A DNA stretch of 64,000 bases from Burkholderia sp. Leaf177 (GTDB lineage: Bacteria > Pseudomonadota > Gammaproteobacteria > Burkholderiales > Burkholderiaceae). The notes under the pieces are model-generated. The model searched no databases. It was not told the origin of the DNA and saw only the letters and a list, made by a program, of their open reading frames with translations. This document shows, one piece after another, positions 49,395-57,784 of the stretch. A program made the position numbers and the translations under genes. The first letter of the stretch is position 1; each line of letters begins with the position of its first letter. The DNA lies in contig NZ_LMPF01000002.1 of assembly GCF_001424345.1 (NCBI RefSeq), positions 265,119 to 329,118 on the forward strand. The letters are read 5' to 3'.

Positions 49395-51059
49395 ATGACT
49401 TACGACTACATCATTGTTGGCGCCGGATCGGCGGGCTGCATCCTGGCCGAGCGCTTGTCGGCATCGGGACAACATTCCGTGCTGGTCCTCGAAGCCGGTG
49501 GCAAGGCCGATTCGTTCTGGTTCAAGATACCCGTGGGTTTTGCGAAGACGTACTACGATCCCGCGTGCAACTGGATGTACTACTCCGAACCCGAAGCGGA
49601 ACTCGCCGGCCGCAAGATCTACGCGCCGCGAGGCAAGGTGCAAGGCGGCTCGGGCTCCATCAACGCGATGATCTTCGTGCGCGGCGCGCCACGCGATTTC
49701 GACGACTGGGCTGCGGCCGGCAACGCGGGCTGGTCGTATAAAGACGTGCTGCCGTATTTCCGCAAGCTCGAGACGCACGCTGCCGGCAACACCGCCGTGC
49801 ATGGTTCGAGCGGCCCGATTCAGGTGACGTCCATGAAAGACGGCATCCATCCGATCACGCGTCATTTCCTCGATGCCTGCGACGAACTGAAGATCTCGCG
49901 CAACGACGACTTCAACGGCGCGCGAATCGAAGGCGCAGGCGTGTACGACGTCAACACGCGCAATGGCCAGCGTGCATCGAGCAACGTGGGATATCTGGAA
50001 CCGGCGTTGAAACGCAAGAAAGTGCGCATCGAACATCATGCGTTGACCACGCGCGTGCTGTTCGATGCACGGCGTGCAACCGGCGTCGAAGTCATGCAGA
50101 ACGGCGTTACGCGAACGTTCAGTGCGAAGCGGGAAGTGCTGCTGTGCGCAGGCGCCGTCGATACCCCGAAGCTGCTGCAACTTTCCGGCGTCGGTCCGGC
50201 GCATTTGCTGGCGCGCCACGGCATTCCGCTCGTGCACGCGTCGCCGGCCGTCGGCCAGAACCTGCAGGATCATCTGTGCGCGAGCTATTACTATCGCGCG
50301 AACATGCCGACGTTGAACGGCGATTTTGGATCGCTTCTTGGCAAGCTGAAACTCGGTCTGCAATATTTGCTGACGCGCAAGGGACCGCTTGCGATGAGCG
50401 TGAACCAGGCCGGCGGTTTTTTCAGCACCGATCCCGCCAGCCCGCACGCGAACATGCAGCTTTATTTCAACCCGCTGTCGTACCAGATTCCGAAATCGAG
50501 CCGCTCGCAACTCACGCCCGAGCCGTATCCCGGATTTCTGCTCGCGTTCAATCCGTGCCGCCCGACAAGCCGCGGTTCCATCGAGATTGCATCGTCGAAT
50601 CCCGCCGATGCCGCCCTGATCCGCGCGAACTATTTGACGACGCAAAAGGATATCGATGAAGTGATTCAGGGCAGCCGCCTGATCCGTTCCATCATGAAGG
50701 CCGACGCATTGCGCGCAGTGACGGTGGAAGAAACGTTGCCGGGCGAATCGGTCGTGCCCGAAGGCGACGACGCCGCCATGCTCGAGTATTTCCGCGAAAA
50801 CAGCGGCTCGATCTACCACTTGTGCGGCTCATGCGCGATGGGCCCGGACGCGCGAACCGCGGTCGTCGATAACCGCTTGCGCGTTCATGGCATGGAAGCG
50901 TTGCGGATCGTGGATGCATCGATTTTCCCGAACGTCACGTCCGGCAACATCAATGCACCGGTGATGATGGTCGCCGAAAAAGCCGCGCAGATGATCCTCG
51001 ACGACGCCATCTCAGGCAATTTCGTTCAACGTGAAGCACTCGCCGAAGCCTCGGCCTGA
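49395..51059 (+). CDS. GMC family FAD oxidoreductase (choline-dehydrogenase-like)
   Basis: About 554 residues. The FAD site is YIIVGAGSAGCILAERL (5-21), GMC signature 1 is in APRGKVQGGSGSINAMIFVRG and signature 2 is GAVDTPKLLQLSGVGP. The catalytic His/His-Asn region lies in YHLCGSCAMG and GNINAPVMMVAEKAA. I chose ATG 49395; an in-frame TTG lies two codons earlier. Family members oxidise alcohols including choline, polyethylene glycols and sugars. As the last gene of the sugar-acid operon it probably performs an initial alcohol oxidation. Its 3' end overlaps the convergent LysR gene by 34 bases. Confidence 0.87.
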   Translation: MTYDYIIVGAGSAGCILAERLSASGQHSVLVLEAGGKADSFWFKIPVGFAKTYYDPACNWMYYSEPEAELAGRKIYAPRGKVQGGSGSINAMIFVRGAPRDFDDWAAAGNAGWSYKDVLPYFRKLETHAAGNTAVHGSSGPIQVTSMKDGIHPITRHFLDACDELKISRNDDFNGARIEGAGVYDVNTRNGQRASSNVGYLEPALKRKKVRIEHHALTTRVLFDARRATGVEVMQNGVTRTFSAKREVLLCAGAVDTPKLLQLSGVGPAHLLARHGIPLVHASPAVGQNLQDHLCASYYYRANMPTLNGDFGSLLGKLKLGLQYLLTRKGPLAMSVNQAGGFFSTDPASPHANMQLYFNPLSYQIPKSSRSQLTPEPYPGFLLAFNPCRPTSRGSIEIASSNPADAALIRANYLTTQKDIDEVIQGSRLIRSIMKADALRAVTVEETLPGESVVPEGDDAAMLEYFRENSGSIYHLCGSCAMGPDARTAVVDNRLRVHGMEALRIVDASIFPNVTSGNINAPVMMVAEKAAQMILDDAISGNFVQREALAEASA

Positions 51060-51934
51060 AGCCATTGCTGAAACAGGCGCTGCGTCCCGCTTGCACGCTG
51101 TTCGGGACGCAGCACGAACCAGTACGATTGCCGCCCTTCTATCTCCACATCGAGCACCTGGCGCAATTGCCCCGACGCCAGTTCGGCCGCGATCATGTGA
51201 CGATCGGCAATGGTGATGCCCATGCCGTCGACCGCTGCTTGTATCGACAGATCGAGCACGTCGAATTCGTGACCGCCGTCCGTATCCACGCCTTCAATCC
51301 GCGCCGCGTCCAGCCAATGCTGCCACGTGAGGTATCGCTGATCTTCGCCCGATAACACGTGCAGCAGCGTAAAGCGGTTCAGGTCCACCGGCGCGCGCTC
51401 ACCTTCGCGATCCAGCAATTCCGGCGACGCCACCGCAATGTGGCGTTCGTGCATCAGCAAGGTACTTTCGAGGTTGTTCCATTCGCCATCGCCGAAACGA
51501 ACCGCGCAGTCGAGCCGGTTCGAATCCGCGATGCCGTCCTCCACGCGCGTCGTGATGCTCAGGTCCAGTTCCGGGAACGCCGCGCGCAAACGGCCAAGAC
51601 GCGGCACGAGCCAGCGAGCCGCGAACGTAGGCGGAACGTTGATGCGAAGTCGATTGACATCGTTTTTCTGGCTGATCGCACGCACCGTCAGCTCGATCTT
51701 GTCGAACGACTGCTGCAGCGCGCGCAAAAGCACCCGGCCGCTGGGCGTCAGAACCAGATGCTGATGCCGGCGCGCGAACAGCGTCTCGCCGAGTTGCTCC
51801 TCCAGTTGCCGGACCTGGCGGCTGACGGCGCTTTGCGTGACGTTGAGCAGCGTGGCGGCGCGGGTAAAGCTGCCGGTCGTGCCGGCGGCTTCGAAGGCTT
51901 TCAGCGCATTGAGCGCGGGCATTTTACGTTTCAC
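51026..51934 (-). CDS. LysR family regulator, GcvA-like
   Basis: 302 residues. The HTH is at about 15-65 (LKAFEAAGTTGSFTRAATLLNVTQSAVSRQVRQLEEQLG), and the effector domain carries RLRINVPPTFAARWLVPRLGRL, typical of the GcvA/AmpR group. Length is normal. It is convergent with the GMC oxidoreductase and is the nearest regulator to the aldehyde dehydrogenase / MFS / dehydratase / GMC operon, which it may control although it is not divergent from it. Confidence 0.87.
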   Translation of the reverse strand: MKRKMPALNALKAFEAAGTTGSFTRAATLLNVTQSAVSRQVRQLEEQLGETLFARRHQHLVLTPSGRVLLRALQQSFDKIELTVRAISQKNDVNRLRINVPPTFAARWLVPRLGRLRAAFPELDLSITTRVEDGIADSNRLDCAVRFGDGEWNNLESTLLMHERHIAVASPELLDREGERAPVDLNRFTLLHVLSGEDQRYLTWQHWLDAARIEGVDTDGGHEFDVLDLSIQAAVDGMGITIADRHMIAAELASGQLRQVLDVEIEGRQSYWFVLRPEQRASGTQRLFQQWLQAEASASASR

Positions 51935-52168
51935 GGTAATTCGATGGTTCTGCGATTCGAGGGTTCGTAGGTCTCAGAAAGCCGGTGCACCTCATTGAGC
52001 ATGTCCGGCAATCGCGTGATATTACGCAGGCCGCCGCCGCGACTGTGACGAATTCATGATTTTCGGCGTCCAAAGATGAAACGGCGTTCCGGCTTTTATC
52101 GTTAAGCCGGCGTGGTGGCACGTCCCTTGCTCCAAATGAGGCCTACGTTGCATCAACCTCAGGCTCTC

Positions 52169-53467
52169 ATGACCGAAACGATATGGTTTCTCGTCGTTGG
52201 CGGTGTGCTCATCTTCATGGGGCTTGCCAGCTCGACGTTCAAAGAACTTCCCATCAGCAGCGCAATGGTTTATCTGGCGATTGGCTTTGGGCTCGGCCCG
52301 TTTGGTCTGGGTCTCCTCAAGATCGATCTGCTCGGCGACGCCACTCTGCTGCGCCGAATCACCGAAGTCGCCATGCTCGTATCGCTGTTCGCGATCGGCC
52401 TGCGCCTGCGCGTGCCGCCGACCGACCGGATCTGGCTATTGCCCGTGCGCCTCGGCTTGTTAGCGATGGTCGCAACCGTCGCCATCATGACGCTTGCCTG
52501 CGTCTACTTGCTGCACATGAGCTGGGGACCCGCATTGCTAATCGCTGCGATGCTCGCCCCGACCGATCCTGTCCTGGCTCACGACGTGCAAGTCCAGGTT
52601 CCCGGCGATATCGATCTCCTGCGTTTTTCGCTGACCGGCGAAGGCGGCCTGAACGATGGCATCGCGCTGCCGTTTGCGCTGCTGGGAATTGCGGTGTGCA
52701 ACTACGAAGCGTCGCCGCAACAGGCTTTAAGCTGGCAATTTGCCGGCGATGCGTTATGGGGCGTGGCAGGCGCGTTGGCGGTCGGCTGGATTTTGGGCGA
52801 CCTAGCCGTGCGGCTGATCGCGTTTTTGCGTACGCGTTATAGCCTGGCGCTTGGGCCGGAGGGGTTTTACGCGCTTGGCCTGATCGCGCTTTCGTATGGC
52901 ATCGCGGAATTGATGCACACATATGCGTTTCTGGCCGTGTTCGCGGCGGGCCTCGCGATGCGCCGTGTCGAACAGAAAGCGAGCGGCGATAAATCCGCGC
53001 ACGAGGCTGTAGGCAAGATCGACGCGCAGGATGTGGGCGCGACGGCTTCAGACCCCGATCGCGCGCACGCGTTCGTTGCGGAACGCGTACTCGGCTTCAC
53101 GATAGAACTCGAACGCATCGCCGAAGTCGCCGTCATGCTGATGATAGGAAGCGTGCTCGCCAACGTGTGGGACACACTTTTCACGTGGCATGGCGCGGCC
53201 GTTATTGCGCTGTTGTTTTTCGTGGCGCGGCCGGTTTCGGTGCAGGCGTCGCTGATTGGATCGTCGGCTACGAAATCGCAACGGCTGCTGACAAGCTGGT
53301 TCGGGATTCGCGGCGTCGGATCGTTTTATTATTTGCTGTATGCGCTCGAACATGCGCCCCGGAGCGCCGCGCAGCCGCTCGCGCCGCTGGTGCTGGCGGT
53401 CATCGCGGCGTCGGTGATTCTGCATGGCATTACTTCTACGCCGTTGATGAACCGGTATCGAGGCTAA
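52169..53467 (+). CDS. Cation:proton antiporter, CPA1 (NhaP-like) family
   Basis: About 432 residues and 11-12 hydrophobic segments. The key ion-site sequence is MLAPTDPVLAHDV (T132, D133), with GEGGLNDGIALPFALLG (Asn-Asp pair) in the next helices, both hallmarks of CPA1 Na+ or K+/H+ exchangers. There is a charged insertion around 275-300. The start is uncertain: ATG 52169 fits the family, while 52136 or GTG 52112 would add up to 19 residues. No strong ribosome site. Stands alone; convergent with the saccharopine-dehydrogenase-like gene. Confidence 0.82.
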   Translation: MTETIWFLVVGGVLIFMGLASSTFKELPISSAMVYLAIGFGLGPFGLGLLKIDLLGDATLLRRITEVAMLVSLFAIGLRLRVPPTDRIWLLPVRLGLLAMVATVAIMTLACVYLLHMSWGPALLIAAMLAPTDPVLAHDVQVQVPGDIDLLRFSLTGEGGLNDGIALPFALLGIAVCNYEASPQQALSWQFAGDALWGVAGALAVGWILGDLAVRLIAFLRTRYSLALGPEGFYALGLIALSYGIAELMHTYAFLAVFAAGLAMRRVEQKASGDKSAHEAVGKIDAQDVGATASDPDRAHAFVAERVLGFTIELERIAEVAVMLMIGSVLANVWDTLFTWHGAAVIALLFFVARPVSVQASLIGSSATKSQRLLTSWFGIRGVGSFYYLLYALEHAPRSAAQPLAPLVLAVIAASVILHGITSTPLMNRYRG

Positions 53468-53497
53468 GGCGGCGTTGAAGGCGGCGTTGAAGCCGCC
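53466..53497. terminator. Stem-loop and 12-bp tandem repeat between convergent genes
   Basis: AAGGCGGCGTTG is duplicated in tandem (53466-53477, 53478-53489), and GGCGGC-GTTGAA-GCCGCC (53480-53497) forms a GC stem-loop. It lies just past the antiporter stop and before the convergent gene's stop at 53509, so it may serve both directions, although T-runs are weak. Confidence 0.5.
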
Positions 53498-53508
53498 CTT
53501 GCCCCGTC

Positions 53509-54618
53509 TCAAGCCTCGGCAAGTTCCCGCACGCCCGCCACTTCCCGCGTGCCTTCATACAAGCGGCCGAACCGGTTGTCCAGGAACGCCTGCAAAGGAA
53601 CCTGTTCCTGCCTGATAAAGCCGCTCGCCGGCAACACGCCTTCACGGAACAGATCGAGCTCTGCGCAAATCGCGCCGGCGGTTGTGATCTGGATGGCGCT
53701 CATCGGCACGCCGCATATCTTCTTCGCGAAGATTTTCCGCGTGAAGACATCCTGCACGAGACGTCCGTCCCGCATGCCGGTCGCCGTGACAAACACCAGC
53801 ACCACGTCTTGCGCCGTCGCCGGAACCGCGCGGCGCAACATGGCCTTCAATCCGTCACGGTCACTCGACATGCGCAGATCGTCGAGCAGGAATTTCATCA
53901 ACTCACGATGTCCCGGGTAACGCACCGACTTGTAATCGAGCGATTCCACTTTCCCCGCCAGCGTCTCGCACAACGTTCCAAGGCCGCCCGATGTATTGAA
54001 CGCCTCGTACTCGGTGCCATCGAGGGAAAAATGTTCCAGGCCTTCCAGCGGCTGCACCCATTGCGTACTGCCGTCGCGGATTGCTTCGCATGGCTGACAG
54101 TATTCGTTGATCAAACCGTCAATGCTCCACGTCAGGTTGTACTTCAACGCGTTCGTCGGGAATTCGGGCAACGCGCCCACGCGCATCTTGACCTCGCGCA
54201 ACTCGGTGAAACGCTTCGCGAGATCGTGCGCCACGATGCCGATAAACCCCGGCGCCAGCCCGCATTGCGGCATGAACGCGTGCGTGGAATTGTCGGCGAT
54301 GGCGCGAATTGCGTGCGTCGCGCGGACGTCCTCGGTGAGGTCGAAGTAATGCACGCCCGCGGCCTTCGCCGCTGTTGCAACGGTCACGGCGAGGTAATAC
54401 GGCATGGCGTTGATGAGCGCATCGAAGCCCTGAAGCGCGATGCGCAGCGCGTTGGCATCGGCGGAATCCACGCGGCGGGTTGCAATGCCCTGCGCTTCGA
54501 GCAGGCTGAGCGCGTGAGCATCGCGGTCGAAAGCCACGACTTCATAGTCGCCGGTTTCACGCAGCAAGTGGGCGATGCTCTGGCCAATCAGGCCGGCGCC
54601 GATGAGGGCTATTTTCAT
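53509..54618 (-). CDS. Saccharopine-dehydrogenase-like NAD(P)-dependent oxidoreductase
   Basis: About 369 residues. The N-terminal Rossmann motif is KIALIGAGLIGQSIAHLL and the catalytic-domain stretch is ALINAMPYYLAVTVATAAKAAGVHYFDLTED, as in saccharopine dehydrogenase and lysine-6-dehydrogenase-type proteins. The ATG at 54618 has CAAGGAGA 6 bases upstream; the frame extends to 54660. It probably acts on lysine or a related amino acid. An Lrp-type regulator gene lies immediately upstream in the same direction, with an inverted repeat between, so amino-acid control is likely. Confidence 0.83.
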   Translation of the reverse strand: MKIALIGAGLIGQSIAHLLRETGDYEVVAFDRDAHALSLLEAQGIATRRVDSADANALRIALQGFDALINAMPYYLAVTVATAAKAAGVHYFDLTEDVRATHAIRAIADNSTHAFMPQCGLAPGFIGIVAHDLAKRFTELREVKMRVGALPEFPTNALKYNLTWSIDGLINEYCQPCEAIRDGSTQWVQPLEGLEHFSLDGTEYEAFNTSGGLGTLCETLAGKVESLDYKSVRYPGHRELMKFLLDDLRMSSDRDGLKAMLRRAVPATAQDVVLVFVTATGMRDGRLVQDVFTRKIFAKKICGVPMSAIQITTAGAICAELDLFREGVLPASGFIRQEQVPLQAFLDNRFGRLYEGTREVAGVRELAEA

Positions 54619-54723
54619 GTTTATCTCCTTGATGGGCGTCACGGGGCAATCCCTGAACACCAGTTTAGGAGCGCATGAATATTGATAAAAGACACAAAAA
54701 GATGCGATTCGACATCATTTTTC

Positions 54724-54755
54724 GACGTTTTGACGATACATCGATACAAAACGTC
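54724..54755. promoter_or_regulatory. Inverted repeat upstream of the saccharopine-dehydrogenase-like gene
   Basis: GACGTTTTG (54724-54732) and CAAAACGTC (54747-54755) are exact inverted copies spaced by 14 bases in an AT-rich gap. They overlap the stop codon of the Lrp gene and lie 106-137 bases before the dehydrogenase start. No U-run follows, so an operator for the Lrp protein is more likely than a terminator. Confidence 0.5.
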
Positions 54756-55215
54756 AGCTCATGCCACCTCGATCCACCTTGCGCGCAAGGATGATGGACG
54801 TCGTGGTGCGTTCCACGCCTTCCAGGCCGCCGATTTCATCGAGGAGATCGTTGAGTCTGTCCGGCGAATCCGCCCGCAGCCACGCAACGTAGTCGAACTC
54901 GCCGCTGACCGCGCACAGCAACTGCATCTCGGGCATTCTGGCGAAGCGCTTTTGCACGTCGCGGCCGTACTTCGGCGCGAGCTTGATGCCAACGTATGCC
55001 TGGATGCTGGCATCGAGCACGTCTTGTCCGAGACGCACGCCGTAACCCGCGATCACGCCGGTTTTCTCGAGCCGCGCAAGCCTTGCGATTACCGTCGTGC
55101 GCGCAATGCCGAGCTGGCGCGCCAGTTCCGACACGCTCTCGCGTGCGTTCGCCTGCAATGAAGCGACGAGATTCCGGTCGATATCGTCGAGTTGATCGAG
55201 ACGCGGCGGTCGCAT
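54754..55215 (-). CDS. Lrp/AsnC family regulator
   Basis: 153 residues. The HTH lies at about 7-60 (LDDIDRNLVASLQANARESVSELARQLGIARTTVIARLARLEKTGVI) and the RAM/AsnC ligand domain at 70-145 (GEFDYVAWLRADS, then LNDLLDEIGGLEGVERTTTSIIL). Size is standard. It is transcribed toward the saccharopine-dehydrogenase-like gene 135 bases downstream and probably controls it, sensing an amino acid. Confidence 0.88.
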   Translation of the reverse strand: MRPPRLDQLDDIDRNLVASLQANARESVSELARQLGIARTTVIARLARLEKTGVIAGYGVRLGQDVLDASIQAYVGIKLAPKYGRDVQKRFARMPEMQLLCAVSGEFDYVAWLRADSPDRLNDLLDEIGGLEGVERTTTSIILARKVDRGGMS

Positions 55216-55474
55216 GGAACGTGATCCTTTCGTTAATACAACGCGTTGAGCAGCAAGGCATTAGATCATGGGCATCAATCTGCGCTCGATGCAGCAGGTT
55301 GGTTAAACTCCGTGGTCTCGCGCGAATTTTTCGCAGTCGTATCGGTTGTAAGCAGTTGTGGCAACCAAGGCAAGCCTCGGCGCTTACGTGATATTAATAG
55401 CGCCAGGCTTCGCAGCACATGAGGTATTTCGCGTGTATCGCTTGCCCCTTCTTAATGGACCCAAGGTGTCACCC

Positions 55475-56005
55475 ATGAAAAAAACACTCGTTGCACTGGC
55501 CGCCTCTCTCGCCCTTTCTACCGCATTTGCCCAGTCTTCCGCGCCGGCCGCCGCATCCATGCCGGGCGCTTCGGCGCCCGAATCAGCGCGTGGTCAGGCT
55601 CGCGAAGCGCGCGTCGAGCAACGTATCGCCGATCTGCACAGCAAGCTCAAGATCACGTCGGCTCAGGAAGACCAATGGAACAAGTTCGCCGATGTCATGC
55701 GTGACAATGGCCACACGATCGGCGAGTTGTATCGTCAGCGAATCGCGCTTGGCACGAACACCTCGGCCGTGGACGACATGAAGCAGTACGCGCAGATCAC
55801 GCAAGCGCAGGCGGACGGCACGAAGCGTCTCGTGGATGCATTCGAGCCGCTTTACGCAAGCCTTTCGCCGGAACAGAAGAAGCTCGCCGATGCCAGCTTC
55901 CATCAGACCGCGCGCCGTGGCGAACACAAGGGCCGCAAGGCACCGCGCAGCAAGGCCACGCCGGACAGCATCGCGCCGGACGCGGCGTCTGCAACCAAGC
56001 CGTAA
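55475..56005 (+). CDS. Spy/CpxP-like periplasmic protein (LTXXQ family)
   Basis: About 176 residues. A signal peptide (MKKTLVALAASLALSTAFAQ, cut near AFA) is followed by an Ala/Pro spacer and a helical domain with REARVEQRIADLHSKLKITSAQEDQWNKF and the LSPEQKK motif near 130, as in Spy/CpxP chaperone-like proteins. The C-terminus is basic. It would act in the periplasm in envelope-stress protein folding or metal response. I chose the ATG at 55475; the frame extends to 55358 without support. A clear terminator follows. Confidence 0.8.
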   Translation: MKKTLVALAASLALSTAFAQSSAPAAASMPGASAPESARGQAREARVEQRIADLHSKLKITSAQEDQWNKFADVMRDNGHTIGELYRQRIALGTNTSAVDDMKQYAQITQAQADGTKRLVDAFEPLYASLSPEQKKLADASFHQTARRGEHKGRKAPRSKATPDSIAPDAASATKP

Positions 56006-56017
56006 GCCGGACAAAAG

Positions 56018-56050
56018 CGCCTGCACCGGAATTTCCGTGCAGGCGTTTTT
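56018..56050 (+). terminator. Rho-independent terminator of the Spy-like gene
   Basis: CGCCTGCAC (56018-56026) pairs with GTGCAGGCG (56037-56045), followed by TTTTT. It begins 13 bases after the stop at 56005. Confidence 0.9.
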
Positions 56051-56130
56051 CTGTTTACGAAGTGCAAAAAACAAGGCTTGGCGTTACGATCCCCGGTCTT
56101 TGAAGCTTCGGCCTTTTAACGACACTACGC

Positions 56131-56559
56131 ATGACATCGATTAACCGTCTCGACCTGACTACCGACTCCGCCGCGCAACGCGTGGTGAAAGATGAAACCG
56201 TGAACGTTGAATTTGCGCGTGAAGCGGGATCGCTGATGAGTCTGGAAGGCCCGAACCGCTATGAGCCTGGCGATGCGCTCATCACGAGCGCGACCGGCGA
56301 ACGCTGGGTGGTATCGCGGGACCGTTTCGATGCGAAATATGTTCCTCGCGGAAATTTCAGGCATGGCGACGCGGGCGCGTATCGAAACATTCCGGTTGTC
56401 GTGCTGGCGAAGCAGATGCAGGAAGCGTTCTCCATAGCGCGATCGGACGCCGGCGATGTATTGCACGGCGTGAAAGGCGACTGGGTCATGCAATACGCGC
56501 CGGGCGATTACGGCGTGGTGAAAGCGGCGCGGTTCGCCAAGGTTTACAAGCCGGCTTGA
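56131..56559 (+). CDS. PGDYG-domain protein
   Basis: 142 residues. The C-terminal part contains the diagnostic APGDYGVVKAARFAKVY, with GDALITSATGERWVVSRDRFDAKY in the middle. PGDYG proteins are small conserved proteins of unknown function. The fold looks beta-rich and soluble, with no signal peptide. It follows a terminator and ends head-on against the DUF3022 gene, so it has its own promoter. Confidence 0.72.
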   Translation: MTSINRLDLTTDSAAQRVVKDETVNVEFAREAGSLMSLEGPNRYEPGDALITSATGERWVVSRDRFDAKYVPRGNFRHGDAGAYRNIPVVVLAKQMQEAFSIARSDAGDVLHGVKGDWVMQYAPGDYGVVKAARFAKVYKPA

Positions 56560-56566
56560 GCCTGGA

Positions 56567-56935
56567 TCAGGCGAAGTCGTCGGCCATATCGATCTCCACG
56601 TTTCTCGGCACTGTTTCGCCGTTCGCGTACATCTCTTCCAGCGCGCCCAATTCGGTCTCCACATACGCACGCAGCACCGCATAACTGCGCGCGTGCATCC
56701 GCGGCGGCATTGCGCGATAACGCGCGAGCGCGGCAGGTTGGAAGCGGATATCGATGGCAATGCGGCGCGCCGTCGTCCCGAAACGCATGGCAATGTAATG
56801 AACGACGAGCGACAAACGGCCTTCATCGCCGGGACGCTCAACGAATTGCGTCTGTTCCGGGAACAGATCGCTGATCACGCGCGCCAGGATTTCGATATCG
56901 GCGCTCGGACATTCGAATTGATATTCGTCGCTCAT
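56567..56935 (-). CDS. DUF3022-like protein
   Basis: 122 residues beginning MSDEYQFECPSADIEILARVI and containing GRLSLVVHYIAMRFG. This matches my memory of DUF3022, a family largely confined to Burkholderia and relatives. It is acidic and cytoplasmic with no catalytic motif visible. It lies one base after the YhfC-family gene and is probably co-transcribed with it. Function unknown. Confidence 0.65.
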   Translation of the reverse strand: MSDEYQFECPSADIEILARVISDLFPEQTQFVERPGDEGRLSLVVHYIAMRFGTTARRIAIDIRFQPAALARYRAMPPRMHARSYAVLRAYVETELGALEEMYANGETVPRNVEIDMADDFA

Positions 56936-56936
56936 T

Positions 56937-57758
56937 TCAAACTCCGTTCTTCACGCGCGCCGCACGATCGGCCGTCACTCTCACGCCGATAAAATATCGA
57001 CGCAACGCCCGCATCACGATCAGGCCGAACACGAGATACACGGCGTCGGCGGCAAGCAACGGGATCAGCCGCGCCTGATACAGCGCGATAGGCAACGCAA
57101 TCAGCGCATGCGCCGCGATCATGAACGGCAACGTGAAGCGGAACCGCTCGCGCAACATATGCCACATCACGACAGAAAACCCGATCTGAAACACGAACGC
57201 CGCAGCACGTTCGACCACGAACAGCGCAGCGGTTTCGGGCGTGAGGCTGTTCAGCACCATATGCAGCCGCAATAGCGATTCTGCTGGAACGCTCGTGAAA
57301 TACTGGTCGAGCATGTTGCGGTCGGCAAGCGTGGCATATAAAAGCCATTGCAGTTGCACGAGCACGCCCACGAGCCACGCTTCCGCGCCGCCATGACCGA
57401 TTCCATAACCGAGCGCGGTGCCCGGCTTTTGCAACGAAGCGGGGTTGCGCCGGATCAGCCATTTCATGCCGATGAACCGGCCCACTTCCTCGCACACGCC
57501 TGTTGCGAGCGCGCCGTACATTACGAACAACACGGGATTCAACAGCAAGCCGACGGTCGTGGCATTGCTCAGCATCAAACCGTGCAGGCCGCGTTCGATG
57601 ACCATCGAAAAAAGCGCGAACACCGCGATTCCGATAATCACGTCACGCCGTTCGAAGCCGTAACGCGGCTTCATTCTTCTGTACAGCCAGAAAGGCAAAG
57701 CCGCGATCAGCAGCGTTGCAAGCGTGAGGCAAACCAGCGTCAAGACACTTACCATCAA
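56937..57758 (-). CDS. YhfC-family intramembrane metalloprotease-like protein
   Basis: 273 residues with eight or so membrane segments. The conserved YhfC motifs are CEEVGRF (E90, E91, R94) and GYGIGHGGAEAW (H122), which correspond to the glutamate and histidine motifs of CPBP-type intramembrane proteases. Activity is unproven for this branch. It is followed one base later by the DUF3022 gene and is separated from the upstream LacI gene by 26 bases, so it may be transcribed from the ptxS promoter. Confidence 0.78.
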   Translation of the reverse strand: MMVSVLTLVCLTLATLLIAALPFWLYRRMKPRYGFERRDVIIGIAVFALFSMVIERGLHGLMLSNATTVGLLLNPVLFVMYGALATGVCEEVGRFIGMKWLIRRNPASLQKPGTALGYGIGHGGAEAWLVGVLVQLQWLLYATLADRNMLDQYFTSVPAESLLRLHMVLNSLTPETAALFVVERAAAFVFQIGFSVVMWHMLRERFRFTLPFMIAAHALIALPIALYQARLIPLLAADAVYLVFGLIVMRALRRYFIGVRVTADRAARVKNGV

Positions 57759-57784
57759 TCGATATCCTCAAAAACCGTGTTTCG

